Below, piece after piece: positions 44,131-55,838 of a stretch of DNA of 64,000 nt. The translations under genes and the position numbers were made by a program. Source of the stretch: Patellaria atrata CBS 101060 (lineage: Eukaryota; Ascomycota; Dothideomycetes; Patellariales; Patellariaceae); assembly GCA_010093705.1 (NCBI GenBank), contig MU006089.1, forward strand, positions 1,242,455-1,306,454. The letters are read 5' to 3'. Positions within the stretch are counted from its first letter, which is position 1. Every line of letters starts with the position of its first letter. The notes below the pieces were generated by a model. It saw only the letters and a program-made list of their open reading frames with translations. It did no database searches and had not been told where the DNA came from.

Positions 44131-47100
44131 ATGGCGGCTCAACCTCAAGTTCAAGTCGCGCGTAATACCTCAGATGGCTCCATCATCGACGAACTAAGAC
44201 GCAAATTAGAAGAGCTCACATTAACCGGACATTGTGGACGACCGTTCATTCGTGTCGAGGAGCTTAGGAACTGGCTCTTGAGCGGGCCAACCCCAGATAT
44301 CGAGCAAAGCCGGGCTTCGAGATTGCTCTGGTTCGCATACAAAGCTCGAAACTTGACCAATCTTCCGAAAAACATACAGCAACTATGCAATCGTTCCAAA
44401 GGATGTCTGGTCCTGCTTTGCATTCTTACCCGGATGGGTCATCCACACCTGCTGGACGGATTCATCAGACGAGGCATCGTCGACGAGCAGCTACCCATGC
44501 GACTGACAGATCTTGAGACGGAAACCGAAACTATGCGCATCGAAAAAGGCGTAGAATTTGCCAAAACCTTCGACGAGCTCCAATGGCAATTCTTTCCTGT
44601 CAAATTCGACCTGAACATGGGCCTCGAGCTTCAGCAGAAACACGTGGTACCGGTTTGCAAAAGAATCATTATAACAGATAAGGGAGGAACTGCCGTGCTT
44701 TACCAACTTGAAGTCCTTGAAGAATTCGTCGCGGAGGACATGAGAAAGAAGCTTATAAATGCTAGATTCAAGGACAGAAATGATGGATTAGGATATGTAT
44801 GTCTCCTCACTCACGTCCATCGCAATTTTAGTTAATATTAGTGTAGCGATACGCTTTCGCATTGAAGTCTTTCAAGGAGGGTAATAGGGATGTTTGGTTG
44901 AACGAATGTGAATCCTTCTGGGGCTTGAGAGAGCACGATGGGATGGTTCGCTATCTAGGCAACTTCAGCCATAGAGAACCACGCCCGGAAGAAGACACGA
45001 CCGAAATGACATTCAATATACTACTTGAATACGGTGACTTCGATCTGGAAGATTATCTCTATGGAACTGCTCAACCAATCTTCCCTTGGGAGATTATAAA
45101 TTTTTGGAAGTCATTATTCGATGTTGCGGATGCGGTTGAGGGTATCCATAATCTCAAAATTCCAAACGGTTCTGGGGGATTTCGAAAATATAATGGGTGG
45201 GTCCTAAAATACATGATAAGGAAAATGTGACTGACTAGCCAAGGTGGCATGCCGATATCAAGCCCGACAATATCCTCAGTGTGCGCGGAACGTTCAAACT
45301 AGCTGACCCCGGATTTGCTAAATTCCAGAAGCATACCGGAAAAGAAGCAACAGAGATGATCTTAGGTGGCACACAAACATATGGTATGTATCATCTTATC
45401 AACGCATGGGCTCCGTTGACACCCTCTAGGCGCCCCCGAGCGAAATCCAGATAGGCGTGGTACCCTTTCAGAGGTGTCTCAAAAGATTGACACCTGGTCT
45501 CTAGGCTGTGTCTTCTCTGAAGTTGCTACTTGGGTCATTTTGGGGTGGCAGGGAGTCTTGCAATTCAGAAGGCTGAGGAAAAACGCAACCAAAGCTATCA
45601 TGGACTCCCGTAAACACGCATCCTTAAAACGGATCCATCGCCTCAAAGCTGGCGATTACTTCCATGATGGTAGGGATGTGCTCGAGATTGTAAAGAAATG
45701 GCACGAAACATTACGTCGACTCTTGCGGATGGGCACTACGGATCCCATCACCATCCAAGTTTTGGATCTCATTGATTCGAAAATGCTTGTTGGCCCTCCC
45801 GCTGAGAGGAAGCGGATAGAGGATATTTGCAAAGACCTTCGCGACATAGAGCGTACCACATCGGAGCCTCCATTAGAGCTTCCTGATGGTATTATGGAAG
45901 CTTTAGTTGAGATGGATGCAGCGGCACCGGCACACATTGCCTCGGAGAAGCGTCGAAGTGGGATTGGTGTTTTGCAACACCATCAAACTCATGGATCACT
46001 CACTATCGCTGAAGAACGAGAAGCTCGCAAGTCTAAGATGCTCGGGGAGCCAATGATGAAAACGGCCCATCGTTCAGAATACCGCAAAAGTGCAATTACC
46101 CGCCTTGCGCCAACTATCGAAGTAGAGGGAGGAGTACCGTTGTATGAAAGCCCTGTTGAGGATTTGGAGGGAGACGATGGTTTGAAGATATCGATGGATC
46201 CGTCGACACCGGCGAAAGCTGCACCCATGCGAAAGAAGGGTGGCCTTTCTCCACCACCACCATTACCACACTCGCCGCCAGAACTATCCCGCGAACAGTT
46301 CACTTCGGAGTCACAGTCGGAGCCACTGATAAGGACAGTAACAAGACGACCTAGGCCGGCAAGACGAAGGACGACTGTCTCCCAAGATGTTTTTCAAGCA
46401 CGCGAGGAAGTGGAAAAGCGTGAGAAAGGGAATGTCTTCAGAAAAACCCGAAAAGATCAGCTACTCTCCGGGCATTTCAAGCATCGAGATATTGTAAGTG
46501 CTCATACTGTTTTGCCACATATTATTTCTAATAAATCGCAGAAATTTCTCGTCGACAATGCAGAGTCCATGAAGAAGCATTGGTATGAGGCGAAATACTT
46601 ACTGGAGACGCTTTTGATGAAGGCCGCGGGCCAAGACGATGATGGCGCAGATATGAGCTTTACAGTAGGCAACTGTCAAGTAAAAGGCAAGAAAGACAAA
46701 AAGGAATTTATGAAGGCAATGAACGTCGCATCACCTACAGAAGGCCATAATACGGATATGAAGATGGCACTTGGCGAGATTTTCAACGACTACTTGAATC
46801 AGCTAAAGACCCACAAGAAATTTCCTCATCTTCCAATGAAGAACCTCACGTTGATCGTATTCACGGACGGTATCTGGGCTGGAATGCGCAACAAAGAAGA
46901 CGTCTTCCATAAAATAGTCGCCTTTGTTCGAGAAGTAGATGAGATTGGTGGTAAAATGAAAGAGAGGCCGGTGAGCATTGAGTTCATCCAATTCGGCGAC
47001 GATGCGGACGCGACACATCGGCTTCGTCGTTTAGATGATGATATGCCGTGGCATGGCGTACGGTAAGTTTTCCGTTCAAGTTACGTCGTACAATGTAGAT

Positions 47101-47441
47101 GCTCATGCTCTTCTAGGGATATCGCCGATACTGAGCATTCCAAGGGCGACATCATCAAAATGCTTCTTGGTAGCTTCGTTGAGGAATATGACATGCAGGA
47201 TGAAGCCGAGGAAGCTGTAATCAATAACCCTTTCGATGCAATACCACAGCTCAATCGTGCCTCAACGTTTGGGACGATACCAATGGTGCCTCACGGAGCT
47301 TTACAGATTCCAAGGACACCGGATCCGAACGGATCGCACATATCAATGACGGGGCAGATGTTGAATGGAGGCAGGCCGGAGTCTTCATACTACGCCTACG
47401 ATCCGGCTTCAAGTGATCTGGGGTCAAGGAGACTACGCTGA
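44131..47441 (+). CDS. Protein kinase fused to a von Willebrand A-like domain
   Basis: Six exons (44131-44796, 44847-45196, 45244-45383, 45430-46493, 46542-47062, 47117-47441) give 1021 residues. An N-terminal region of about 180 residues precedes a kinase domain: the ATP-anchoring Lys about 229 (FALKSFKEG), the catalytic loop WHADIKPDNIL (Asp about 343, Asn about 348; HAD instead of HRD), DPG instead of DFG at about 360-362, and GAPE at about 386-389, then DTWSLGCVFSEV. A disordered, Pro/Arg-rich linker (about 480-730) leads to a vWA-like fold: KFLVDNAESMKKHW holds a D-x-A-x-S form of the MIDAS motif (D about 745), with TDG at about 848-850. The kinase is probably active; metal binding by the vWA part is possible. 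Fusions of this kind occur in filamentous fungi without known function. Introns 4 (48 nt) lacks stops and is in frame. Confidence 0.85.
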
Positions 47442-47766
47442 GAGCAGTATGATTCTCCAAATTTCAAATGTTACCTCCATTCCGAACAACTACGCCGCTA
47501 TCAGCTTGGAAGAGGACTTCTCCGCCACAGTCTGGTTACCACCTTCCGTCGACAATTTGTCGAAGGCGACTACCCTTAAGGTTATACAATACGTGTCACG
47601 GAATCTTAATGGAGATCTATCGGTCACGAAGAGACGTGCGCTTGGACTGAGGTCCTCTACACTCTCGCCTACGGTTGTACAAAGGTTTAGGCGTGCAAAC
47701 TCACTCCCATGACCCACATGCTATCTGATGCACGTCTCGGGGAGGTTTATCGTGACGAAAGTTTCG
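47442..47766 (+). other. 3' flank of the kinase-vWA gene with an open frame
   Basis: After the kinase stop, another plus frame stays open from ATG 47450 to 47712 (87 codons, MILQISNVTSIPNNYAAISL...) with gene-like composition. It could be an alternative last exon of the kinase-vWA gene or chance. No splice site joining it is evident. Confidence 0.25.
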
Positions 47767-48093
47767 CTACATATCCTTCAACGAATGATAAATTTCTCCG
47801 GGGGCATGCTCGTTCCACTTGAACTGGAAGGGTTCTTGACAGTTCTGTACCGAATTCATCTTCACCCAAGGGCTAGTCAACCTGATGCGGATTGCATCCA
47901 GATATGACCGTAAAGTGATAAATACATCCCTGTTCGTATGATCCGATCTTAGGCCAGGATTCCATCCTCTTATTCCACCAGAGATGAGCTCTCCGCCCGT
48001 GGCAATTCTCGAAACTTCATCTAGTGGACGACCCCAAATTTGGAAGTCATCATGACGATTGTAAGGGATTTGCTGCGCGGCCCAAGTGGAGAA
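47767..48093 (-). CDS. Coding-like block lacking its own ATG; 3' exon of an unknown gene
   Basis: The minus strand is open for 108 codons from 48093 to a TAG at 47767, with no early ATG. The text is strongly protein-like: QIPYNRHDDFQIWGRPLDEV, IATGGELISGGIRGWNPG, IRLTSPWVKMNSVQ, FQFKWNEHAPGEIYHSLKD. A GCGCAG acceptor at 48073-48075 gives an exon start at 48072 in frame. Directly upstream another minus frame (about 48098-48300) encodes LTTEPGVATTWYEVLYIDYE, possibly the previous exon, but no donor links the two in phase. Family not recognised. It may be a partial or decaying gene. Confidence 0.4.
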   Translation of the reverse strand, partial: FSTWAAQQIPYNRHDDFQIWGRPLDEVSRIATGGELISGGIRGWNPGLRSDHTNRDVFITLRSYLDAIRIRLTSPWVKMNSVQNCQEPFQFKWNEHAPGEIYHSLKDM

Positions 48094-48859
48094 TTACTGG
48101 GGAGGTTTTTGAAAAGAGATGGATCGACGTTTGAACGGTTTGAAATGTTTGTATTCAGAATTCCACGTGGATTATACCCCTGAAACCATTGGGTCATTTC
48201 GTAATCAATGTAAAGCACTTCGTACCAAGTAGTCGCCACTCCAGGTTCAGTAGTCAAGCGGATTATTAGCAGAATATTTGCAGCCTCGGTTATTTAGTTT
48301 TATTTTATTATATGTTCGATATGCTTATTAATTTGAAATTCGCTCACGTGACCGGATTTCCAAAAGTAGTAATACGACGAGAAGACAAGGGTTGGAAGCT
48401 CTATACTCCCTATACTCGGTACTTTACACTTCCGCATAGATAGTTATCCCTATTCTTGGTATATTGCTAGAACCATAGTACATTTCCAGCTTTTCAGTCC
48501 ATGCAGCAGGAGGTAGGAGTTACACACGAGTAATATAGTTCTATTCTCAAAAATCAAGCAGCAGAGAGCTCCCTGCACTCCCAACCACGGCATCGGCGAA
48601 CTCCATGTTAAATAATCCAGCGGGACCAGTGATATTGCACGTGTTATCAGGGCTGGGTAGATCTATCGCAGGTACAGGACATGGAGCCTTGGAGTTTACC
48701 CGCCCCCAAGCGCACTTAGCCTGATGCAGTAGGTGGTAACTGGCAAGCGTACATGTACATAACAACAGGAACCGTCTATCTGGGAGCTCCGAGGCTATAT
48801 AAACATCCGCATGCGCCTTGAATTCTACCTTTTCCTCCTGTTGACGACTGATTGATAAA
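48094..48859. other. Promoter region of the 5'-nucleotidase and possible upstream exon of the minus-strand block
   Basis: Apart from the 48098-48300 minus-strand coding-like text, nothing is supported; the 48547-48765 minus frame lacks signals. The 5'-nucleotidase TATA box is at 48793. Confidence 0.4.
48793..48803 (+). promoter_or_regulatory. TATA box of the 5'-nucleotidase gene
   Basis: GGCTATATAAAC about 65 bases before the start codon; strong consensus match in a compact promoter. Confidence 0.6.
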
Positions 48860-50802
48860 ATGGGTTTTGTGCGATGCTGCGTGCTTGCCTTGTCCCTAGC
48901 CGCAACTTTTACGAAAGGTGTGAGCGCAGAGGATGTGCTATATAGCCGGAGATCGTCGCTGCAGAAGAGAGGTATCGATGCGGATGGGAATTACAATATC
49001 TGTATTACTCCTAATTCCTTGCGGAAAGAGTCTTGTGCAGTGTACAGGAACTGACAAGTGCAGCATTCTTCCATATCAACGACGTGCACGCACATCTGGA
49101 TGAGTTCAGTTCCTCAGGCACCGATTGCACGAGGCCGGAGCGCGGATGTTACGGTGGATACGCTCGTGTCAAATCCGTGATTGATGCGCAAAGGCCCCAG
49201 TATAACGACAGTCTGTTTCTCAACGCCGGCGATGAATTTCAGGGCACGTTGTTCTATACCTACTACGGCGGTGAGAAGATCGCTGAGACCCTCAACCAGC
49301 TGAACTTCTCCGCTATGACATTGGGAAACCATGAGTTCGATGATGGCGATGATGCACTGGGTGCTTTCTTGGAGAACCTTACGTTCCCAATTATTAGTGC
49401 AAACATCCAATCCACTCATCCAGTGCTCAACCGGACTATTAAGGCGTTCCACATCTTCGAGGAGTACGATCTAGCTGTCATCGGAGTAACGACCGAAGAG
49501 ACATCTAACATTGCAAATCCTGGTGAAGGCACGACCTTCAGTCCGGTGGTTGAAGCCGTGCAAAACACCATCGACTTCATCCATGAGACCACTAACATCT
49601 CCCGTATCGCAGCTCTCACTCATATTGGATACGAAGAGGATCAAGCTCTTGCTGAACAAACCAAGGGTCTCTACCTCATCATGGGTGGACACAGTCATAC
49701 CAATCTTGGCGACTCTGAAGACGCAGAAGGACCATATCCGACTATCGTGGAGAATGCAGACGGAGAGGAAGTCTTTATCGTGACTGCATGGCGATGGGGC
49801 CAGTATCTAGGCTACATTGATGTGACATATGACCCGGACGGCAAGATCCTAGCATACCACGGCGGACCCATCGAGTTGAATAACCAGACGGCTCAAGATC
49901 CAGACCTTCAGGCACAGATTGATGAGTGGCGTGTTCCGTTCGAGGAGTTCGCTGCCGAGGAGCTAGGCACATCGCTCTCGGTCCTCGACCAATCTACTTG
50001 CCAGGAACGAGAATGCACTCTCGGTAACTTCATGGCGGATGCTATGCTTCAGTATCGCTTGAATCTCACTAATGAGGTCGATTTTGCGCTAATCAACGCG
50101 GGAGGCATTCGTGCAGAGATTGACGAAGGTCCCATAACGCGTGGAGAAGTGTTGACCGCGTTCCCTTTTGGCAATGCGATTGTAGATCTGACCTTCTCCG
50201 GCGATGAAGTCTGGGATATCCTCGAAGGTATCATTTCAGGTGTGAACCTGAACAACGGCGAGGAAGTCACAAGTTTCTTCCAGGTTTCCCGCGGCATCGA
50301 AATCGAATACAACCCCGAGAACGGAAACGGTTCGAAACTGGTGAGCGTGAAGATTGGTAACGAGACACTAGATCGCGAAGAGGAATACACAATCGTGACA
50401 CTCGATTTCTTGGCTGGAGGTATGTTGCCCGCCAAATATGATTATGTCCCATCCCCAATCCTGGAAAGTCTCAATATCCTACTAACTCGCATACCAGGCG
50501 GTGACAATTTCTTCACCACCGAAACCGAGTTTGCTTCGTTAGGCACTCAGGACGAAGTCCTCGTTGATTATATCCGTTCCCAGACTCCCGTGAACGTGAC
50601 GCTAGAGGGTCGTATTCGCGTCGTCAATGGCTCTGCTGAAGACCCACCGAGCTCGACGTCCAGCCCAACAGGCACAGAGACAGGATCGCCGACCTCGACT
50701 GAGAGCGCTGGCGAGCCGACAGACACCGGTGCTGCAGGAACATTGGGGGTCTCGGTAGGAGTGGTGGCGGGTGCTGTTCTCGCGGCGTTGGCGGCGCTGT
50801 AG
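48860..50802 (+). CDS. Secreted, GPI-anchored 5'-nucleotidase / metallophosphoesterase (UshA-type)
   Basis: Three exons, 48860-49001, 49064-50419 and 50498-50802, give 600 residues. A signal peptide (MGFVRCCVLALSLAATF...GVSA) is followed by a dibasic SLQKRG that Kex2 could cut. The metallophosphoesterase core has FFHINDVHAHLDEF, NAGDEFQGT, TLGNHEFDDG, LTHIGYEED and MGGHSHTNLG, the metal-binding motifs of the calcineurin-like fold; the 5'-nucleotidase C-domain follows with NAGGIRAEIDEG and AFPFGNAIVDL. A Ser/Thr/Pro-rich stalk and a hydrophobic C-terminus (GVVAGAVLAALAAL) are a typical GPI-anchor signal. It would release phosphate from extracellular nucleotides. Both introns are supported by restoration of NIS-FFHIN and DFLAGG-GDNFF; the second is 78 nt, stop-free and in frame. 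Intact. Confidence 0.93.
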
Positions 50803-52873
50803 AGAAATACCATTTTCGAAGAGGTGGCGGGAAAAGGTCGTAGGATAGGGGGTCGCAAGCAAAAGGCTGTATTTGTACGATTTGGTGTTGTTCTGACGAA
50901 TCTATAATGAAATTAGTGATTAACACTGTACCCTCGAGCACTGAACGACCAAATGATGGGTTCTCCACTTACTAAGGGATGGCAGAACCTATCAATGAAA
51001 GTCGGCGAAACTTCTCCTCTCCTCATTTCTCTCCCGTGCTGTATCTGCAGCTGGAACACCTCACCCGCGAAATTCGACCCTAGTCCTCTTCAAACTGTCA
51101 AACACCTCAACGTCTACCTTATACTAGCGCACACTTCAGCCTTTGCGCCCCCCCCCCCCAAAGCCGTCATTGCCACTCTCTTTCAGGAACTCTGCTTCCT
51201 GTTGACCCCACCAACGACCTTCCCCGGCCTCTTCTCGTTAAAAGGGGGAATCAAGTCTCGTCTGCGTAGTTCTAGTTGATCCTACCCACGGGAGATGATT
51301 CAGCTAGCGGTACTAGCTGCTGCAGCAACTGAGCGATAATACCATCTTCCCCTTCTTAGGCCTGCGGGCGTCATAACTTGTCTCTTTTTAAAGGGAAGAA
51401 GTGACGTGCAAGTGAAACCAGAAGTTGGTGCTGCTTTGTAAGGTGTTGTGGTGCACCGAGTCTAGGTTGAGGGTACGGAAGAGGTTTCGTACAAATGCAT
51501 ATCTCTAGAGGAGAACGGCATGTTAGTGATAATAGATCATGGGTACGGTCGCGAGACTTACAGTCCAAGAACTTACCAGCCTACCGACTCTTTGAAGAGT
51601 GGTATGTTGACCTCAACGCAGGTAGTGTCAAACCTTCAATGAGGTCCGTACTTATGAAAAAGGCGCATTGGAAGAGATATAGATCGTATACCAGGTTCAT
51701 TTGCACTTATACACTGATATTAGCGTCTGAACGACTCCACTTGCTAAATGGCTGACGTCAATCTATGAGGTTTGGCTGGCAAGGAAATGGTTTGAAAAAC
51801 CGCGGCAACCACTTAAACAGTTGATGATAAAGAAACACTGTTACCAATTTATCTCCCGCTTCAGCTATTGACTATATACTCAAACATAGTGCAAACCCAT
51901 TCCACTAGAATCCAGCCTCGCTCCAGCTTTTGAACTATCAGACAACAATATAACCCAGCAGCCAGAACCGTCCCGAAGGGGGGTTTCCAGCCTATTGCCA
52001 GAGTCAACTGTTCGATCATCATTCAGGCTGCGTAGGTTAAAAAAAAAGAGAGAGAACAAATAACCATTCCCTGAAATCATAAGATTTCGAGTCGGGCCCT
52101 ATGCGGAGCATCAAGATTTTGGTCGAGGAGTTTGGGGCTTAGGGTGGCTCACGAGGTTTATATACCTTATCCCCGGCCAAGGCTTCTGGCAGTATATTGG
52201 ATCACTTGTAGGCGGTCACCGAGGGGTATCAGTCAGAAAGGGGACGTCATTAGGGGTTCTTCAGCTTATTGCTTGTAAGTTAATTGTCAATTCACCCTAT
52301 ACCCTGCGTTGAAAAGGACGACAAAAAAATGACAAGGCGAGCGAGACCGCATATGGAAGATGGTGAGGCTCCATAGGGCTGTAGTTTTAAATTATCTTTC
52401 CATTATATATTACTATCAACATCTGCATGAAGTAGGTTACTGGATAATGCCATGATTCGTTGAGGTCAGTGGCAGAATTCATGTTACGTAAGGTTTGTGG
52501 ATACGAAAAGCCCCTACATTGTAAAAGTACCACATTCATTATATATATCTGTCGGTCGTATCTATTTCTTCCAGATGCGAGACCCTTCGTGTCCGATATG
52601 TAAAGTAGTTCGTATTTCGGATTTCTCTTAATCAAGATCCCAGTCGCAGCTTCGCAACAACCAACCAGATCATTCAATTCACATAACTATGCAGACGCGA
52701 ACACTTCACTGGCAAAATTACATACAGTTATCCACTCGAATATACAGCGGTATATAGACCTTCTTTCGCACTCGAAAATCACCACCCCATTCATGAAAAC
52801 GCTTACCTCGACTCAACCCCTACGGAGTAACTCCCACACAAAAACACACGACACCCCGTCCTTCACCAGCAAC
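50803..52873. other. Intergenic
   Basis: No supported gene. Contains a 12-base C run (51148-51159). Frames at 50953-51279, 51495-51755 (plus) and 51371-51568 (minus) lack supporting signals. A CA/CT-rich leader for the next gene starts about 52770, preceded by a GGTATATAGACC TATA-like site near 52750. Confidence 0.5.
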
Positions 52874-53326
52874 ATGCAAACCCTCATTCTCCTCCTCGGC
52901 GTCCTCCTTACCACTCTCACCTCCACAACCGGCACCCCCCACCCTAACCCCGAGCCCCTGACCCGCACACATCCCCACCCCTTCACCTCGTCCTCTCCCC
53001 AGCCCTCCCCAATACCCACCTACACGAACCCCTTCCGCCACCTCTGCAATATCAAGTGCACCGTCTCCCTCTCCCCGGCCCAGCTATCCAACACGACCTT
53101 TCTCTGTCTCCCCGAGACGAAGCTAGGAGTCCAACGCTGCGTGCACGACTTGTGCGATTGCTCCATCTCGCCGGCCGCGGATGCGGAATATAATGTGCTC
53201 TGTAGACGGAGCACGGAGGGCGGGTTGGGGACTTGTGTAGGAGGGTCGGGGACGGGGACTGGGCTGATGGCGAGGGAGACGGGGCCGTGGGTTGGTGTGG
53301 AGGGGAGGTGGAAGGGCCAGAATTAG
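52874..53326 (+). CDS. Small secreted cysteine-rich protein (effector-like)
   Basis: From ATG 52874 a 150-residue product has a clear signal peptide (MQTLILLLGVLLTTLTSTTG), a Pro/His/Thr/Ser-rich spacer of about 40 residues, and a compact Cys-rich region with eight cysteines: HLCNIKC, FLC, QRC, DLCDC, VLC, GTC. The tail is Gly-rich. An in-frame ATG 27 codons upstream would add a charged stretch before the signal and is therefore rejected; AACATGC is the better context. Size, signal and Cys content fit candidate effectors or cell-wall proteins of fungi. The Cys spacing is not a CFEM or hydrophobin pattern that I can confirm. No intron. Confidence 0.65.
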   Translation: MQTLILLLGVLLTTLTSTTGTPHPNPEPLTRTHPHPFTSSSPQPSPIPTYTNPFRHLCNIKCTVSLSPAQLSNTTFLCLPETKLGVQRCVHDLCDCSISPAADAEYNVLCRRSTEGGLGTCVGGSGTGTGLMARETGPWVGVEGRWKGQN

Positions 53327-55838
53327 GAGAAGAGATTGGGAGCGAAACTGGAGTTTGGTTTTTCAGCTTGATGTTAGCAGGTTCTGGAGTTGGATTTTCG
53401 GTGGGATACGTACATATCTCTTAGATGCCATCAAAGCTTCTAGAGAGATAGAGCTCAAAGGGAACTCGGAGTGCGTTGTTCAGACCATGAAGAAAAACGG
53501 CAAGAACAGTAGTGTTGAAGTAGCTGGAAAATAGTCTGGTTCAGCTGCTGGGTCAACACATGGTAGTGACTGATATCCGTATCGATCTGAACCATTTGTT
53601 AGCTTTCGGACTCATCTTGTAGCTCTGGCAACTGTCCATTTGGCCGGATGTTAGAAGAGAGTACACGGGATTAGGCATTCTCCTATCTTCATCGTATGTA
53701 GTACTCAGAGAGGCAATGAACTATCCAGGATCAGTTGTCTTCATAAACCTCCGGTCAAAATAGATAAAGTCTGGGAATTACAGTTAATACACTCTCCATC
53801 TTGTCTTCCTAAAGGAGGAAACCCTTGTATGAAGCTCCAGGACATAATGACAATTGGTCGGCTCGTATTCAGTCTAATAAAATGTCTTATCTCTTAACAT
53901 GAAACGGTTTGGCCCTTCGCACTCGCATCTCAACTTCCGAAGCGCTCCATCGTGCATTTAACCGTGCTCCAATACCACAGTGTTGGGACTGTATGACTTG
54001 CATCGGCAGGATCCTGTAAGCCATCCTAGTGTCAATGAAGGATCGCAACCAGAGTGCCGGGGCAGACTCGAGGATGAGAGATGTGGGAATCCGAGCACAA
54101 GGGGGGAAAGAGTTTATCACTGGCCCCGCAGAATGCTTCATCCCTACGTTTTGTTAAATCGGATGCGGTATCCAGAATGTCCCTGGGCTGAGGAGGTATA
54201 TAGATTGTGTAACGCACCATCGGTCTTCGGACACTTTTGTGTCTTACAAAAACATGAGAACAGGTGGGTATTAGTGTAAATTATTTAGCTTCACGTCGCT
54301 CTCAAGATCATGGAAACTTTTAGCGGACGAAAAGGTGTTGGAATATAATGATCAAGTGAAAGAGACTCCAGGAGGGAATGCTTGATGGCCTGTGAATATA
54401 CGAAAGGGAATGGGGGCCGTGTGGGGTCCGAATATGTTACATCAAACAAAAGGAACTAGGATAGAGAAGAATGAAGGCCATAATAACGCACCGAATTATC
54501 AGATGTGGATGAAAAACAATTCTTTGGGGATTTTGTCTTGCTGTTGTTGTCAAAGGTGTTCTTCTTTGGCTAAAACAAATGCCACCGAATTTCCCCAACA
54601 ACAAATCTTTCCACTAGAATCCATTGTTCTACTACTTATATACCCCTAGTATTATGATTTATGCATATCATGTTCCTGTTCTCGCCTGCCGATACACTCT
54701 CGCTCAATCTTCTGTCACGTGACCATGTCGACGCCATCATTATCCAACCAAAGAATCGCTCGATTGTGGCCCTTACATTTTCCAGTACAGTAGTAAATCT
54801 CCCATGCTTGATTAATTCTAGATTTCACGGTACCTATGGAGTGTCGAATATTCCCTCTTCTACAAAAGGCGTAAAGATATATGAGTAGTTCCAACTGCCC
54901 CAACAGTCGACCAAACCATTCCTTCTTTACCTGAATGTTGTGCACCACATTTCTACAACATGGTCGATCGTGCATGCAACTACCGCTAAGGAGATTTATT
55001 ATTATATCTCCAACCTACCCACGTTCTGGGCTACCAAGGGCATTACATTCCATCTTCGAATGCATAGGACTATTCTTGACCACGACTGTCGAGTACGTCA
55101 TCGAGAAGTTCCTCCCCCACGCTTGCGGGAAGTACAAGTTCCAAGAGCGTGATCGCGAAAGGCGAAGGCCCGACCGTGAGCCGGGAACTGGACTACGACG
55201 AAGGACAACTTCCAGAAAAAGTATCACATCGCACTGAAGACCGGTCTGCATTCTCCTAGCGGGCATGACGACGAGTAAGGTTTCGGTCATTCCGATGGAC
55301 ATTCTGACCATATTCCCACACTGACATTGGGCAACCGAACTCTATGATAAACTGACTGCCAAGATGGTTTGCGTCCCGGTGAGACCTCTGTAGGAAAAAC
55401 ATCTGTGGAAAAGCGAGTTACAAGCATTGAGGGACCCCCAAAAACCTACTGACCATTCGTCGAAATATGAGAAGAAAAAGGTAACGAGATCTGATTATGA
55501 TATATTGTTTACTATGCAAGGAAATCTGGATGCGTAAAAAAGGAAAGTGAGAGTTTTAGAGGGAAATAGAATGTGTGCAATGCCAATTCTTTTGAGAACC
55601 GAAGAATGCGAATATCAACGCTATGCGAAAAATACAGACCTTTTTATGAATTTATTTTCTTGACCTTTAACCAGAAGATCCATAGAATGTAATCGTAATC
55701 ATAACTCTATCATGAACGTCATCACCGACTCTTATAATGCAATCCTGGTACTGTTACAATGCAATCTCTATCAGTCTCTATAATTTTTTTCCCGTACGCC
55801 CGAACCAATTGAACTCCACAAATGCGACCATTAAAATT
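53327..55838. other. 2.5-kb intergenic stretch
   Basis: No supported gene. A plus-strand frame at 54935-55237 ends in a highly basic stretch (FQERDRERRRPDREPGTG) but has no domain or linked exon; frames at 53887-54141 and 53980-54279 oppose each other. A perfect GTCACGTGAC palindrome sits at about 54716-54725 (E-box type), significance unknown. Confidence 0.45.

Noticed and set aside
51148-51159. Run of twelve C
   Set aside because: Simple homopolymer in an intergenic stretch, possibly a sequencing-sensitive site; no function inferred.
54935-55237. 100-codon plus-strand frame with a basic tail
   Set aside because: No recognisable domain, competing frame at 54940, no splice support.
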